A stretch of DNA of 64,000 nt, taken from contig CANFHU010000001.1 of NCBI GenBank assembly GCA_947446925.1, forward strand, positions 425,660-489,659, written 5' to 3'. Position numbers and translations under genes: made by a program. This DNA is from Flavobacteriia bacterium (GTDB taxonomy: Bacteria; Bacteroidota; Bacteroidia; Flavobacteriales_D; Crocinitomicaceae). The notes beneath the pieces are model-generated. The model was given only the letters and a program-made list of their open reading frames with translations. It did not search any database and was not told the origin of the DNA. How positions within the stretch are numbered: position 1 is the stretch's first letter; each line of letters begins with the position of its first letter. Below are positions 1 to 8,203 of this stretch, in pieces.

Positions 1-1248
1 ACCTCTAAAATTGTTAATTAATCTATATCGTGCAAATTTAATTATGTTGGACTTATTATTTTCAAGTAAAGCAATTTTTAAGAGCCAGTCATACCACTCT
101 TTAACTAGACCAGGTTTTTTTTCTTCATCTAGAAGTATACCATCTATAGCCAATGTTTTAATTTTTTCAAAATGATGATTTTCAAATGCATATTCAATTT
201 CCAGTTTTCGGATTTTCGGATTTGAAATATTTTCATGAATAAATTCGTCAACTATTTTTTGGTTTTTATATTTTCTCAAAAGTTCCAATTTATACAATTG
301 AGCGTTTTCTTTTTCATATTCTCCACGTACAGTATCCAATAAAGTTAGAATAACGTCTGCATCGTTTTCATTTTCTACAATATCTCCACCAAGATGAATA
401 ATACCTAAGTGCCAATCCCATCCTTCAAAAATTCGTGTTTTAAATGCTGATATACAATAATCAAATAGTCCTTTCTTTAGTGATTCAGGAGTATTTTCTT
501 TAGCTGTTTTTGAGAGAAATTCCATCGAAGAATGAATAAAATATCCAATCTCTCCATTGCTATCATCTGCAAATTGAAGAGCTTTTGTCATTTCTTCCAA
601 AATGGAAGTACTTATATAAAAGACATTCTCAAATTTTTTCTTTTGAAAATATTGTTCAGCATTTTCCAAAAATGGTTGAGTAGCATTCATGACATATTTC
701 ATATCTGACCAACCAATCCAACCATTTTTTCCTGCTGCTGATTTAAGTATCGATTGAATTTGCTTTTGATAAAATGCTTTTGATTGGATAGAACTTAAGT
801 GTCCAAATGATGCTAAAAAATAGTTGCTAAATTTTTTATCTTTCTTACAATTTTCTTCAACAAATCGAATTAATTCATCATGGTTGATAGTCTTTAATAA
901 TTCCTTTATTTGTTGACTTACAGATATTGTTTTTTCTTTTTTCTTTGGAGGAGTGTGTAATGTTTCGTTTAAATCAAGTTTATCTTGCTGGATATAAAAA
1001 ATAGCGGCAACTATATGTTTACAGATAGGTCCTAAATCATAAGGACAATCACAATTATGTTCTACGATTAAATTGTTTTTTATTTCTAAGTGAACGGTGT
1101 AATCTTCAGTTCCTGAAACAATTGCTTCGTATTCTCCAAAAGAAATTTCCACAAAATCTTGAATTGCTCCTTTTTTATAATAGGTTAAGCCTTTTTTTAG
1201 GATGTTTTCATGAATGTGTTGCTCAAATTCATTTAGTGGGATAATCAT
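1..1248 (-). CDS. SWIM zinc-finger protein, 3' end beyond window
   Basis: The frame is open from an ATG at 1248 to the window edge, giving 416 residues without a stop, so the C-terminus is missing. Residues 66-78 form a SWIM zinc finger: C66-x-C68-x7-C76-x-H78, the CxCx(n)CxH pattern. The protein starts with a short region typical of bacterial SWIM proteins (MIIPLNEFEQHI). The remainder is predicted to be mostly helical and charged, with no enzymatic motif that I recognise. SWIM domains are thought to bind DNA or proteins; the actual job here is unknown. It lies 10 bases after an unknown acidic protein and probably shares its transcript. Some bacterial SWIM proteins sit next to Snf2-type helicases, but none is visible on this side. 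Confidence 0.85.
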   Translation of the reverse strand, partial: MIIPLNEFEQHIHENILKKGLTYYKKGAIQDFVEISFGEYEAIVSGTEDYTVHLEIKNNLIVEHNCDCPYDLGPICKHIVAAIFYIQQDKLDLNETLHTPPKKKEKTISVSQQIKELLKTINHDELIRFVEENCKKDKKFSNYFLASFGHLSSIQSKAFYQKQIQSILKSAAGKNGWIGWSDMKYVMNATQPFLENAEQYFQKKKFENVFYISTSILEEMTKALQFADDSNGEIGYFIHSSMEFLSKTAKENTPESLKKGLFDYCISAFKTRIFEGWDWHLGIIHLGGDIVENENDADVILTLLDTVRGEYEKENAQLYKLELLRKYKNQKIVDEFIHENISNPKIRKLEIEYAFENHHFEKIKTLAIDGILLDEEKKPGLVKEWYDWLLKIALLENNKSNIIKFARYRLINNFRG

Positions 1249-1258
1249 AAATATACTT

Positions 1259-2029
1259 TTAATCTCTTTTTGAAACCGGGGTCTTTTCTAAATCATAAAT
1301 AATCGTTGAAGTTTCTACATGAAACCATTCGTTAAACATTTTGAAAGTGCGATTTTGTGGCCAATCTTTTTTGTTTAAGTGCACCGCTTCTAATTCAATT
1401 TCAAAAATTTTGTCGAATTTCTTATTTAACCATGTTTCCAAATTATGATTTTCATCAATTAAATAGGTGTTAATTTCATTTTCATCTAATGGATCACCAG
1501 GATATAACGTGTTTGCCCAATCAATAAATGGTTTTTTAGTTTTTATAATAATTGCAGTTCGATCAATGTAATTTTCCTCAAAATCATCTTGTGTTGTAGT
1601 ACGATTCATTTCTTCCATGTGATCCATATGCTCAAACATGGTTCCAAAATAATCATCTTGTTCTTGAGTAACGACAGTTAATACAGGTTCTTCGTTTGTT
1701 TTTTCACATTCAAAGTCGACAATAAAATTAGTGTATTCACTAAAATTACTGACTTTGTGATCAATCATTCTTTTTAATAAATCAACATCTATTTCGTCGT
1801 CTTCTATGGAATTTAGTAAACTTTCATTTTTATTTTCTGGTAAAATAATCTGTAAATTTCCAAAATTCCATGCTTGAATAGCAAATTCAAAAATGTCTTC
1901 CATATATTCTACATTTTTGAATTCGTTTGCAAATGGTTCTAAGAAATTTTCTAATAATGAAGAATATTTTACTCCGTTATTCTGGACCATTTTTTGTTTA
2001 TTAAATAGTGGAATTACTTTGTTTTTCAT
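1259..2029 (-). CDS. Acidic protein of unknown function, partner of SWIM protein
   Basis: I do not recognise a named family. The 256-residue product is soluble-looking and acidic, with no signal peptide or membrane segment. Two parts can be distinguished. Residues about 20-120 are helical, with an aromatic AWNFGNLQ stretch. Residues about 155-250 begin RTAIIIKTKKPFIDW and contain many Trp/Phe residues; this half resembles a small uncharacterised family that occurs as a stand-alone protein, so the gene may be a fusion of two modules (inference from memory). It lies between a family 9 glycosyltransferase (12 bases upstream) and the SWIM zinc-finger gene (10 bases downstream), all on the same strand, which suggests co-transcription. 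Confidence 0.75.
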   Translation of the reverse strand: MKNKVIPLFNKQKMVQNNGVKYSSLLENFLEPFANEFKNVEYMEDIFEFAIQAWNFGNLQIILPENKNESLLNSIEDDEIDVDLLKRMIDHKVSNFSEYTNFIVDFECEKTNEEPVLTVVTQEQDDYFGTMFEHMDHMEEMNRTTTQDDFEENYIDRTAIIIKTKKPFIDWANTLYPGDPLDENEINTYLIDENHNLETWLNKKFDKIFEIELEAVHLNKKDWPQNRTFKMFNEWFHVETSTIIYDLEKTPVSKRD

Positions 2030-2041
2030 TTTCGATTGAAT

Positions 2042-3028
2042 TTAAGAATTATATAAGCGATTAACCTCCGCTACAATCCTACCAACATCTTGCAAATTCA
2101 TGCACGAAAAATGCTTTTTGGGGCACGATTGAAATCCAATTTTAGAACACGGTCTACATCCTAATCTTTCCACTTGATGTATGCTGTAATTTTTGCTGTT
2201 TTGTGGCATATACGGATACATTCCCAACGATGGAGTAGTATTCCCCCAAATGCTAACGATACGTTTGTTAAACGCAGAAGCAATATGCATTAATCCGGTG
2301 TCGTGGGTGACTAATAACTGTGCTTGGTGAACCACACTTGCAGATTGACCTAAACGTAACGTACCACACTGTGATTGGATGTTTCCCGTAGATTGTGAAA
2401 TAATTGCTTTTGCAGTTTCAGCATCCTCTGGTCCTCCAAGCAAAACGACTGGTTTTTCGATAGCATTACAAACTTCAATAAGTTTAGAGGTAGGCATGCG
2501 TTTGGTCGCGAATTGTGCACCTATAGCAAACGCAACATATGAATTTGGTTCCAAACCTAAACTAGTTACATCCACCTGATCTTCGGAAGCAATGAAATAA
2601 TCACAAGGTTGCTGATCATTCGTTACGCCTAGACTTTTAACGGTTTCAAAATAACGTTCTACGATGTGTATGTCGGGTAACTTGTTGATTTTAAATCGGA
2701 CATACAACCACTTTTTGAAATTCAATTTTGGAAAACTTGCGGAAGGAACACGTAATTTCCAAATCAGACTTTTTGTACGTAAATTGGTATGTAAGTCAAC
2801 CACAAAGTCAAATTTCTCCGATTTTAAGGTAGGTAGGACTTCGTTAATGGAACGATTAATGGTATGAAGTTTGTCGATGTGTGGATTCGAAGAAAGAATT
2901 CCCGCAAACTTTTTTTTGGTTAAAAAATGGATTTCAACCCCAGGTAGTTGCTGCTTTAGACAACGAACAACAGGTGTAGTCAACACAATGTCACCGATAG
3001 AACTAAAACGTACAACCAAAATCTTCAT
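2042..3028 (-). CDS. Glycosyltransferase family 9 (heptosyltransferase-like)
   Basis: This 328-residue protein has the layout of ADP-heptose:LPS heptosyltransferases (GT-B fold, family GT9). The N-terminal Rossmann start is MKILVVRFSSIGDIVLTTP with G12-D13, and the C-terminal half carries HDTGLMHIA at residues 242-250 followed by SIWGNTTP, the usual nucleotide-sugar site. Near the C-terminus are four cysteines (C291, C294, C302, C309) in the C-x2-C-x7-C-x6-C arrangement that many GT9 enzymes carry. It would act on the cytoplasmic side of the inner membrane on lipopolysaccharide core or a related glycan; the sugar and acceptor cannot be read. It appears to lead a three-gene minus-strand group. 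A second GT9 is at 19948. Confidence 0.85.
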   Translation of the reverse strand: MKILVVRFSSIGDIVLTTPVVRCLKQQLPGVEIHFLTKKKFAGILSSNPHIDKLHTINRSINEVLPTLKSEKFDFVVDLHTNLRTKSLIWKLRVPSASFPKLNFKKWLYVRFKINKLPDIHIVERYFETVKSLGVTNDQQPCDYFIASEDQVDVTSLGLEPNSYVAFAIGAQFATKRMPTSKLIEVCNAIEKPVVLLGGPEDAETAKAIISQSTGNIQSQCGTLRLGQSASVVHQAQLLVTHDTGLMHIASAFNKRIVSIWGNTTPSLGMYPYMPQNSKNYSIHQVERLGCRPCSKIGFQSCPKKHFSCMNLQDVGRIVAEVNRLYNS

Positions 3029-3066
3029 GGCGTAAAAATACGAAGGATTTTAGAGAGACGGTTTAT

Positions 3067-3795
3067 TTAGAAAAAAACGGCACGTGAAATCGAAAAGATT
3101 CCGGTTATTAATAACAAAACCAATACCATGTTTTTGAAGGTTTGTTGGGAGACTTTTGCTAAAATCAATTTTCCGATATAGGTGCCTACAATACTTGCGA
3201 TGATTAAAAACGGGAGTAAATAGAAATCGTGATAATGAACAAATCCGTTTATATAATATATCACTGCGCGACTAGAATCAACTCCTAAATCGATGATAGC
3301 GGAGGTCGCAATAAATACCTCTGTTTTTAAGTTAAATGCTGCTAAGGTAATTCCACGGATAGAACCTCCAGTTCCTATGAGTCCAGCCATTAATCCGGAA
3401 AAAGTACCTCCAAGCAAGGAATTTACGGTGGTTGGTTTGAGCGATAAATTTTTAATCAGTAAAAATGCCAAACTTGTTACAATTAAAAAGATGGCTAGTC
3501 CTATTTCTAATTTTTTGACATCGATATATTTGCTGAAATAAGCGCCTATCACAACAAATACCAAGGCAGGTATCCCAACTTTTAATATTAAACCTTTATC
3601 AAAACCATGTTTAAAAAAAACAATTTTGGTAATATTACTTGAAACGTGAAATAGTGCTGTAATACCAAGTACGGATTGAAAATCTAAAAATAAACTTGCA
3701 ATGGGAACAAAAAACACAGAAGAACCAAAACCTCCAATGGTTCCTAAAATTTCTGCTAGTAAGGCTAGAACAATAAATAAGATGACATTGTCCAT
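3067..3795 (-). CDS. TauE/SafE-type membrane transporter
   Basis: The product (242 residues) is almost entirely hydrophobic, with about seven or eight predicted membrane helices. It has the two repeated glycine-rich signatures of the sulfite exporter TauE/SafE family: GGFGSSVFFVP near residue 21 and GLIGTGGSIRG near residue 140. Members move small anions such as sulfite or organosulfonates across the inner membrane, but the substrate here is unknown. It is monocistronic-looking: the neighbour downstream is a glycosyltransferase 38 bases away and recJ is divergent upstream. Length is normal for the family. Confidence 0.85.
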   Translation of the reverse strand: MDNVILFIVLALLAEILGTIGGFGSSVFFVPIASLFLDFQSVLGITALFHVSSNITKIVFFKHGFDKGLILKVGIPALVFVVIGAYFSKYIDVKKLEIGLAIFLIVTSLAFLLIKNLSLKPTTVNSLLGGTFSGLMAGLIGTGGSIRGITLAAFNLKTEVFIATSAIIDLGVDSSRAVIYYINGFVHYHDFYLLPFLIIASIVGTYIGKLILAKVSQQTFKNMVLVLLLITGIFSISRAVFF

Positions 3796-3906
3796 GGAAG
3801 AGTTCTTTTTTTTCGAAGGTAATGTATAATTACTTTACTTTCATTTTTCGTGAATCGAATTCATATTTTTTTGTAACTTAAATAAAAATTAACTAAAAAA
3901 CACGCT

Positions 3907-3929
3907 CCTCTGGAATTGTATTCCTGCGG
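3907..3929. repeat. 23-bp palindromic repeat, copy 1
   Basis: This is an imperfect palindrome in the intergenic region between tauE-like and recJ. Read on the minus strand it starts CCGCAGGAA and ends TTCCAGAGG. It matches the four copies at 47468, 48611, 49394 and 49426, whose consensus arms are CCGCAGGAAA and TTTCYAGCGG with a 3-base centre. It is the most diverged and only distant copy in the window. Confidence 0.6.
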
Positions 3930-3957
3930 CATTTCAACAAAAACAAATAATTAACTC

Positions 3958-5691
3958 ATGTCAAAAATCTGGAAATTAAAACATCAACCTACAAACAAAG
4001 AGATTGAATCCTTACAAACAGAACTAAACATTCCAAACACATTTGCAAAAATTCTAGTCCAACGCGACATCCAAAATTTTGATCAAGCACGTGCTTTTTT
4101 TCGTCCAGATTGGTCCTTAATCAACGACCCGTTTTTGATGCTGAATATGGATCGTGCAGTCAAACGAATCAATCAAGCTTTCATCAACAAAGAACGAATC
4201 ATGTTGTTCGGAGATTACGATGTGGACGGTACAACCGCAGTTGCAGTGATGTGGAATGTACTTCATTTCTACTACAAAAATTTGGAATGTTATATTCCGG
4301 ATCGTTATGCAGAAGGCTATGGGATCAGCACGCAAGGAATTGATACCGCTAAAGCAAACGGTGTTTCATTGATCATTTCGTTAGACTGTGGTATTCGTGC
4401 GGTGGATAAAATCGCTTACGCGAATTCCTTAGGAATTGATTTCATTGTTTGCGATCACCACCATCCTGGAGAAGAGTTACCGGAAGCTATTATTTTGGAT
4501 CCAATGCAAAAGGAGTGTAGCTATCCATACAAAGGATTGTCGGGTTGTGGGGTAGGATACAAATTACTCCAAGCACTGCAACAAACCAATAACTGGGATA
4601 CACAATTATTACTGGATCAACTCGATCTCGTAGCAATTAGTATCGGTGCGGATATTGTTCCAATTACGGATGAAAACCGCATTTTATGTTACCACGGGTT
4701 ACAAAAACTAAATACTTCGCCGCGCAAAGGAGTTGTGGCTTTATTACAGATTGCAAACAAACAATTGCCCCTCAAATTAGAAGATGTGGTTTTTGTCCTT
4801 GCGCCACGTATCAATGCTGCTGGACGTATACAATCCGGTAGAAAAGCGGTGGAATTAATGATTTCTACGAATACTACCATAATTCAAGAAATCGCAACCA
4901 GTATTGAGTTAGATAATCAAGAACGTCGCGAATTAGACGCCCAAATTACCTTTGAAGCATTGCAACAAATTGAGGAGGACACTACTTTTAGTCAGCGTAA
5001 AACAACCGTAGTTTTTAGCAAGCAATGGCACAAAGGGGTGATTGGTATTGTTGCATCTAGATTGATTGAAACGCATTATAAACCAACGATCGTACTGACC
5101 GAATCTAATGGTAAATTGACAGGTTCTGCGCGAAGTATCAAAGGCCTTGATATTCACGAAGCGTTAACACACTGCGAAGATGTACTCGAACAATTTGGTG
5201 GACATACTTTTGCAGCTGGGATGACCCTCCATCCAGATAATTACGAGTTATTCAGAGAAAAATTTGAAACAGTAGTCGATCAGCTCCTTTTACAAGAAGA
5301 AAAAACAGAGGAGGTCGTAATTGATTCCGACCTTTCATTTGATGAACTTTTTGAACTTAACGAAGCAAATTTTCAACTGCCGAAATTCTCGCGTTTACTC
5401 AACCAAATGGAGCCATACGGACCAGGAAATAGGAAACCAATCTTTCGTACTAGTAGGGTAGAAGTATGCGAAGCTACGCTTTTAAAAGGCGAACACATCA
5501 AAGCTGTTTTCACAGAAGGCACCCAACAACGAAAAATTCCTGCAATCGGTTTCCGTATGGTGGAATTGTTTGACCTCCTACAAACCGGTAAACCTTGCGA
5601 TATTCTTTACACCATCGAATCCAACACCTGGAAAGAAAAAACAACGATACAATTGAATATCAAGGATATTCGATTGAGTGAAAAGGAATGA
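3958..5691 (+). CDS. recJ: Single-stranded-DNA exonuclease RecJ
   Basis: RecJ degrades single-stranded DNA 5' to 3' in recombination and mismatch repair, in the cytoplasm. The 577-residue protein shows the DHH-family motifs in order: GDYDVDGT at residues 85-92, DCGI at 143-146, DHHHPGE at 166-172 and GLSGCGVG at 193-200, which supply the metal ligands. The DHHA1 domain follows, with KGVIGIVASRL near residue 360 and GGHTFAAGM near residue 420, then a C-terminal OB-like domain. Length is normal for RecJ (about 560-580). The start follows a 160-base divergent intergenic region. The gene ends just before a structured intergenic repeat. Confidence 0.97.
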   Translation: MSKIWKLKHQPTNKEIESLQTELNIPNTFAKILVQRDIQNFDQARAFFRPDWSLINDPFLMLNMDRAVKRINQAFINKERIMLFGDYDVDGTTAVAVMWNVLHFYYKNLECYIPDRYAEGYGISTQGIDTAKANGVSLIISLDCGIRAVDKIAYANSLGIDFIVCDHHHPGEELPEAIILDPMQKECSYPYKGLSGCGVGYKLLQALQQTNNWDTQLLLDQLDLVAISIGADIVPITDENRILCYHGLQKLNTSPRKGVVALLQIANKQLPLKLEDVVFVLAPRINAAGRIQSGRKAVELMISTNTTIIQEIATSIELDNQERRELDAQITFEALQQIEEDTTFSQRKTTVVFSKQWHKGVIGIVASRLIETHYKPTIVLTESNGKLTGSARSIKGLDIHEALTHCEDVLEQFGGHTFAAGMTLHPDNYELFREKFETVVDQLLLQEEKTEEVVIDSDLSFDELFELNEANFQLPKFSRLLNQMEPYGPGNRKPIFRTSRVEVCEATLLKGEHIKAVFTEGTQQRKIPAIGFRMVELFDLLQTGKPCDILYTIESNTWKEKTTIQLNIKDIRLSEKE

Positions 5692-5699
5692 AAATTTTT

Positions 5700-5925
5700 A
5701 ATTTTGTAAAACATTATTGTTCGAAGTGAGACATTGTCGCATTATTTTTTGATGGAAAGGAACGAATTGAAATGCTGGTACCGTGAAGTAGCTCAAAGCG
5801 GAGCGGAGAGATCACTGATACGGTAGCAATTTCAAGAGTGAAATGAACAGAAAAAAATTAAGCGACGAGTTTTCTTTTGCTTCTTCTCTTTTGCGGAAAA
5901 AGAAAAGAAGATATAGGTAATTAAT
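5700..5925. repeat. Structured intergenic repeat-like element
   Basis: This non-coding stretch between recJ and the HigA-like gene holds two hairpins. One pairs 5767-5784 with 5820-5835 (ACCGT/ACGGT core with small bulges) around a GC-rich centre containing AAGCGGAGCGGAGAG. The second pairs the pyrimidine tract 5880-5892 with the purine tract 5897-5910. Its composition differs from its neighbours. I recall very similar intergenic sequence in other Bacteroidota genomes, so it is probably a dispersed extragenic repeat; only one copy is seen in this window. Confidence 0.5.
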
Positions 5926-6306
5926 ATGATTATGACAGAATCAAAATACGAGAAAGTACAACTTCAAATAGAAGCTCTACTTCAAAAAAGTATAAATAAC
6001 GGAGGATTTAAAGTATTGTCTTCCGACGAAGTTGCTTTGCTTAACAAGTTATCATTGGCTGCCGAACAATACGAAGATAATCTTCAAATGATGCCTATTA
6101 AAACGCCAACAACATTAGTAGAAATGATTCGCTATAAAATGTTTGAAATGAATTTAAAGCAAAAACAACTAGCTAACCTACTTGAAATTAGTGAAACCAG
6201 AATTTCTGAACTGTTGTGTGGTAAACGAAAATTGAATTTAGAGCTGGCAAAAAAATTACACCAAAAATTAAATATTGATGCTGCTTTTTTGTTGAGTGGG
6301 AATTGA
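5926..6306 (+). CDS. HigA-like XRE-family transcription regulator
   Basis: The 126-residue protein has a C-terminal helix-turn-helix of the Cro/C1 (XRE) type at about residues 64-120; the recognition region is KQKQLANLLEISETRISELLCGKRKL (78-103, with Q79, S89 and R92 in typical positions). The N-terminal 60 residues are a helical extension as in HigA antitoxins of HigBA modules. In that family the antitoxin binds DNA and a RelE-fold HigB toxin usually precedes it. Here no HigB frame is visible in the 234 bases upstream, so it appears to be an orphan regulator. A second in-frame ATG lies at 5932 and could also be the start. Confidence 0.8.
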   Translation: MIMTESKYEKVQLQIEALLQKSINNGGFKVLSSDEVALLNKLSLAAEQYEDNLQMMPIKTPTTLVEMIRYKMFEMNLKQKQLANLLEISETRISELLCGKRKLNLELAKKLHQKLNIDAAFLLSGN

Positions 6307-6358
6307 AATAGTAGGTTAAATGGTTAACTATTTTTCAATCTTTTAGATATATCAAGAT

Positions 6359-6994
6359 TCAACTTTGTAAATCATTATATCTAATTGTTTTTGTCCTTGC
6401 AGTTGAGTCAATTTTTATCACTTTCCATTCTTCTGAATCCCATCTTTTTATATCATTAAACTTATCGTTAATTCCTAATTCAAAAAGAATTTCAACAGAA
6501 TAATCGCCTAAAAAGTCATCTTCTGAATATGAAATATTTATAGCTTTTGATTGCAGTGGTAACTCAGGAAAGTTGTTACTATTAGCTATAAATTGATATT
6601 CTTTGATACTTAAATTTTTTGAATTACAAGCTCTAATATTGCTTGTGCTTTTCTCACAAATACTTAGTTTAAGTGAGTCATTTAAAAAATTTTGTATAAT
6701 TATCGAAATTGGATAAAGCAACGATAGAAATGAAATAAATACAAATGAGTAGATTTTAAAGCGTTGTGAATATTTAATCTCGACTTTATTTTTTATGATT
6801 CTATATAAAAATCGACCAATTGATAAAATCATTAGTGAAACAATTGGTGATGTTATAATAACTATAAAATCATAAAGTGAAAAAACATTATATATTTCTA
6901 AAGCAGCACAGTTTTTACTAAACCAAATTGCAAGTAGATTGAATATCAACCAAATTAATAAATATATTATTCGATATAGCTTTTTTTTTAACAT
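6359..6994 (-). CDS. Unknown membrane protein
   Basis: This family is not recognised. The 211-residue product has three hydrophobic segments in the first half (about residues 8-25, 42-65 and 82-104), then a soluble domain of about 105 residues with two cysteines (in SICEKSTSNIRACNSK), probably on the outer side of the membrane. The gene is AT-richer than its neighbours and isolated, between the HigA-like gene (convergent) and asd. These traits suggest an accessory, lineage-specific gene, but nothing in the sequence shows its function. Confidence 0.65.
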   Translation of the reverse strand: MLKKKLYRIIYLLIWLIFNLLAIWFSKNCAALEIYNVFSLYDFIVIITSPIVSLMILSIGRFLYRIIKNKVEIKYSQRFKIYSFVFISFLSLLYPISIIIQNFLNDSLKLSICEKSTSNIRACNSKNLSIKEYQFIANSNNFPELPLQSKAINISYSEDDFLGDYSVEILFELGINDKFNDIKRWDSEEWKVIKIDSTARTKTIRYNDLQS

Positions 6995-7079
6995 GTTTTT
7001 TCTAAATCTTTATTCAAACTTAAAAATCTTATATGCCTTATATGGTTCCCCATGAGCAAAGCGAATCCCCCATCTCATC

Positions 7080-7153
7080 GTCACTTCGTCGCTTCCGTCA
7101 CTCCGAGCCTAGTTTACCTTGAGCTTAGTTTACCTTGAGCCTGTCGAAAGGTC
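7080..7153. repeat. Extragenic repeat downstream of asd
   Basis: The stretch contains a 15-base direct repeat TAGTTTACCTTGAGC at 7110-7124 and 7126-7140, embedded between CGTCACTCCGAGC and CTGTCGAAAGGTCACT. The TCGACAAGCTC/GTCACTCCGAGC vocabulary is typical of dispersed extragenic repeats in many bacteria. It directly abuts the asd stop codon, so it lies in the 3' untranslated region. Confidence 0.5.
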
Positions 7154-7154
7154 A

Positions 7155-8141
7155 CTACAAAATTCCTTTCTTAATCAACAATTGAGCTATTTGTACCGCA
7201 TTCGTCGCTGCTCCTTTACGCAAGTTATCTGCCACAATCCACATATTTAAAGTATTTGCTTGCGATTCATCTCTACGAATTCTTCCCACAAACACATCGT
7301 CTTTCCCTTCCGCATATTTCGGCATCGGGTAACTATTTGTTGTTGGATCATCTTTCAAAGTAATTCCAGATGTTTCGTGTAAGAGTTTACGCACGTCTGC
7401 TAATTCGAAATCATTTTCAAATTCAACGTTCACCGCTTCGGAATGTCCACCAACTACTGGTACACGTACCGCAGTCGCAGTCACTTGAATGCTTGGATCT
7501 AAAATTTTCTTAGGCTCATTCATCAACTTCAACTCTTCTTTTGTGTAACCGTTTTCGGTAAATGAATCACAATGAGGGATACAGTTTTTGTCGATTGGAT
7601 ATGCATACGCCATTTCGCCTGAAATTCCTGCACGCTCATTTTCCATTTGGGTAACCGCTTTTACTCCTGTTCCTGTAATGGATTGATAGGTAGAAACAAT
7701 CACACGTTTTATATTGTATTTTCGGTGTAATGGAGCCAATGCTAATACCATTTGTATGGTACTACAATTTGGATTCGCAATGATTTTATCTTCGGAAGTT
7801 AGTATATCTCCATTAATTTCTGGAACGATCAAACATTTCGTAGGATCCATACGCCAAGCAGAACTATTGTCAATCACAAACGTTCCAACTTCTGCAAATT
7901 TTGGAGCCCATTCCAACGAGGTATCTCCTCCAGCTGAAAAAATAGCCAAATCTGGTTTCATCGATACTGCGGTAGCCAAACCAACAACGGTACATTCCAT
8001 ACCCCCAAAATCAATTTTTTGACCCACTGATTTTTCAGAGGCTACTGGAATTAATTCGGTGATTGGAAAACTTTGTTCACGTAATACTTGAAGCATTACA
8101 TTACCTACCATACCTGTTGCGCCGACTACTGCTACTCTCAT
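7155..8141 (-). CDS. asd: Aspartate-semialdehyde dehydrogenase
   Basis: This enzyme reduces aspartyl phosphate to aspartate semialdehyde with NADPH, the branch point to lysine/diaminopimelate, threonine and methionine. I start it at the ATG at 8141 (328 residues), because MRVAVVGATGMVG is the normal N-terminus; the 17-codon upstream extension has no family similarity and would cover a promoter-like TAATTTTG. The NADP-binding GATGMVG is at residues 7-13, the catalytic cysteine is C126 in NPNCSTIQM, and the catalytic histidine is H233 in VVGGHSEAV. Length fits the family (about 330). It is a single gene, divergent from the lamin-tail protein. Confidence 0.96.
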   Translation of the reverse strand: MRVAVVGATGMVGNVMLQVLREQSFPITELIPVASEKSVGQKIDFGGMECTVVGLATAVSMKPDLAIFSAGGDTSLEWAPKFAEVGTFVIDNSSAWRMDPTKCLIVPEINGDILTSEDKIIANPNCSTIQMVLALAPLHRKYNIKRVIVSTYQSITGTGVKAVTQMENERAGISGEMAYAYPIDKNCIPHCDSFTENGYTKEELKLMNEPKKILDPSIQVTATAVRVPVVGGHSEAVNVEFENDFELADVRKLLHETSGITLKDDPTTNSYPMPKYAEGKDDVFVGRIRRDESQANTLNMWIVADNLRKGAATNAVQIAQLLIKKGIL

Positions 8142-8167
8142 TTTTCTTAACTTTAATAGATGTGATT

Positions 8168-8175
8168 CAAAATTA
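8168..8175 (-). promoter_or_regulatory. Possible asd -7 element
   Basis: The minus strand reads TAATTTTG, a full match to the Bacteroidota -7 consensus TAnnTTTG, 26 bases before the chosen asd start. No TTG lies at the expected -33 position, and such octamers arise by chance in AT-rich DNA, so the call is tentative. Confidence 0.35.
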
Positions 8176-8203
8176 CAATTTTTTAATACCATTGATTTAG
8201 TTT

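Noticed and set aside
8142..8192. N-terminal extension of asd by 17 codons
   Set aside because: It lacks family similarity and overlaps a promoter-like element; the ATG at 8141 begins the conserved MRVAVVGATG.
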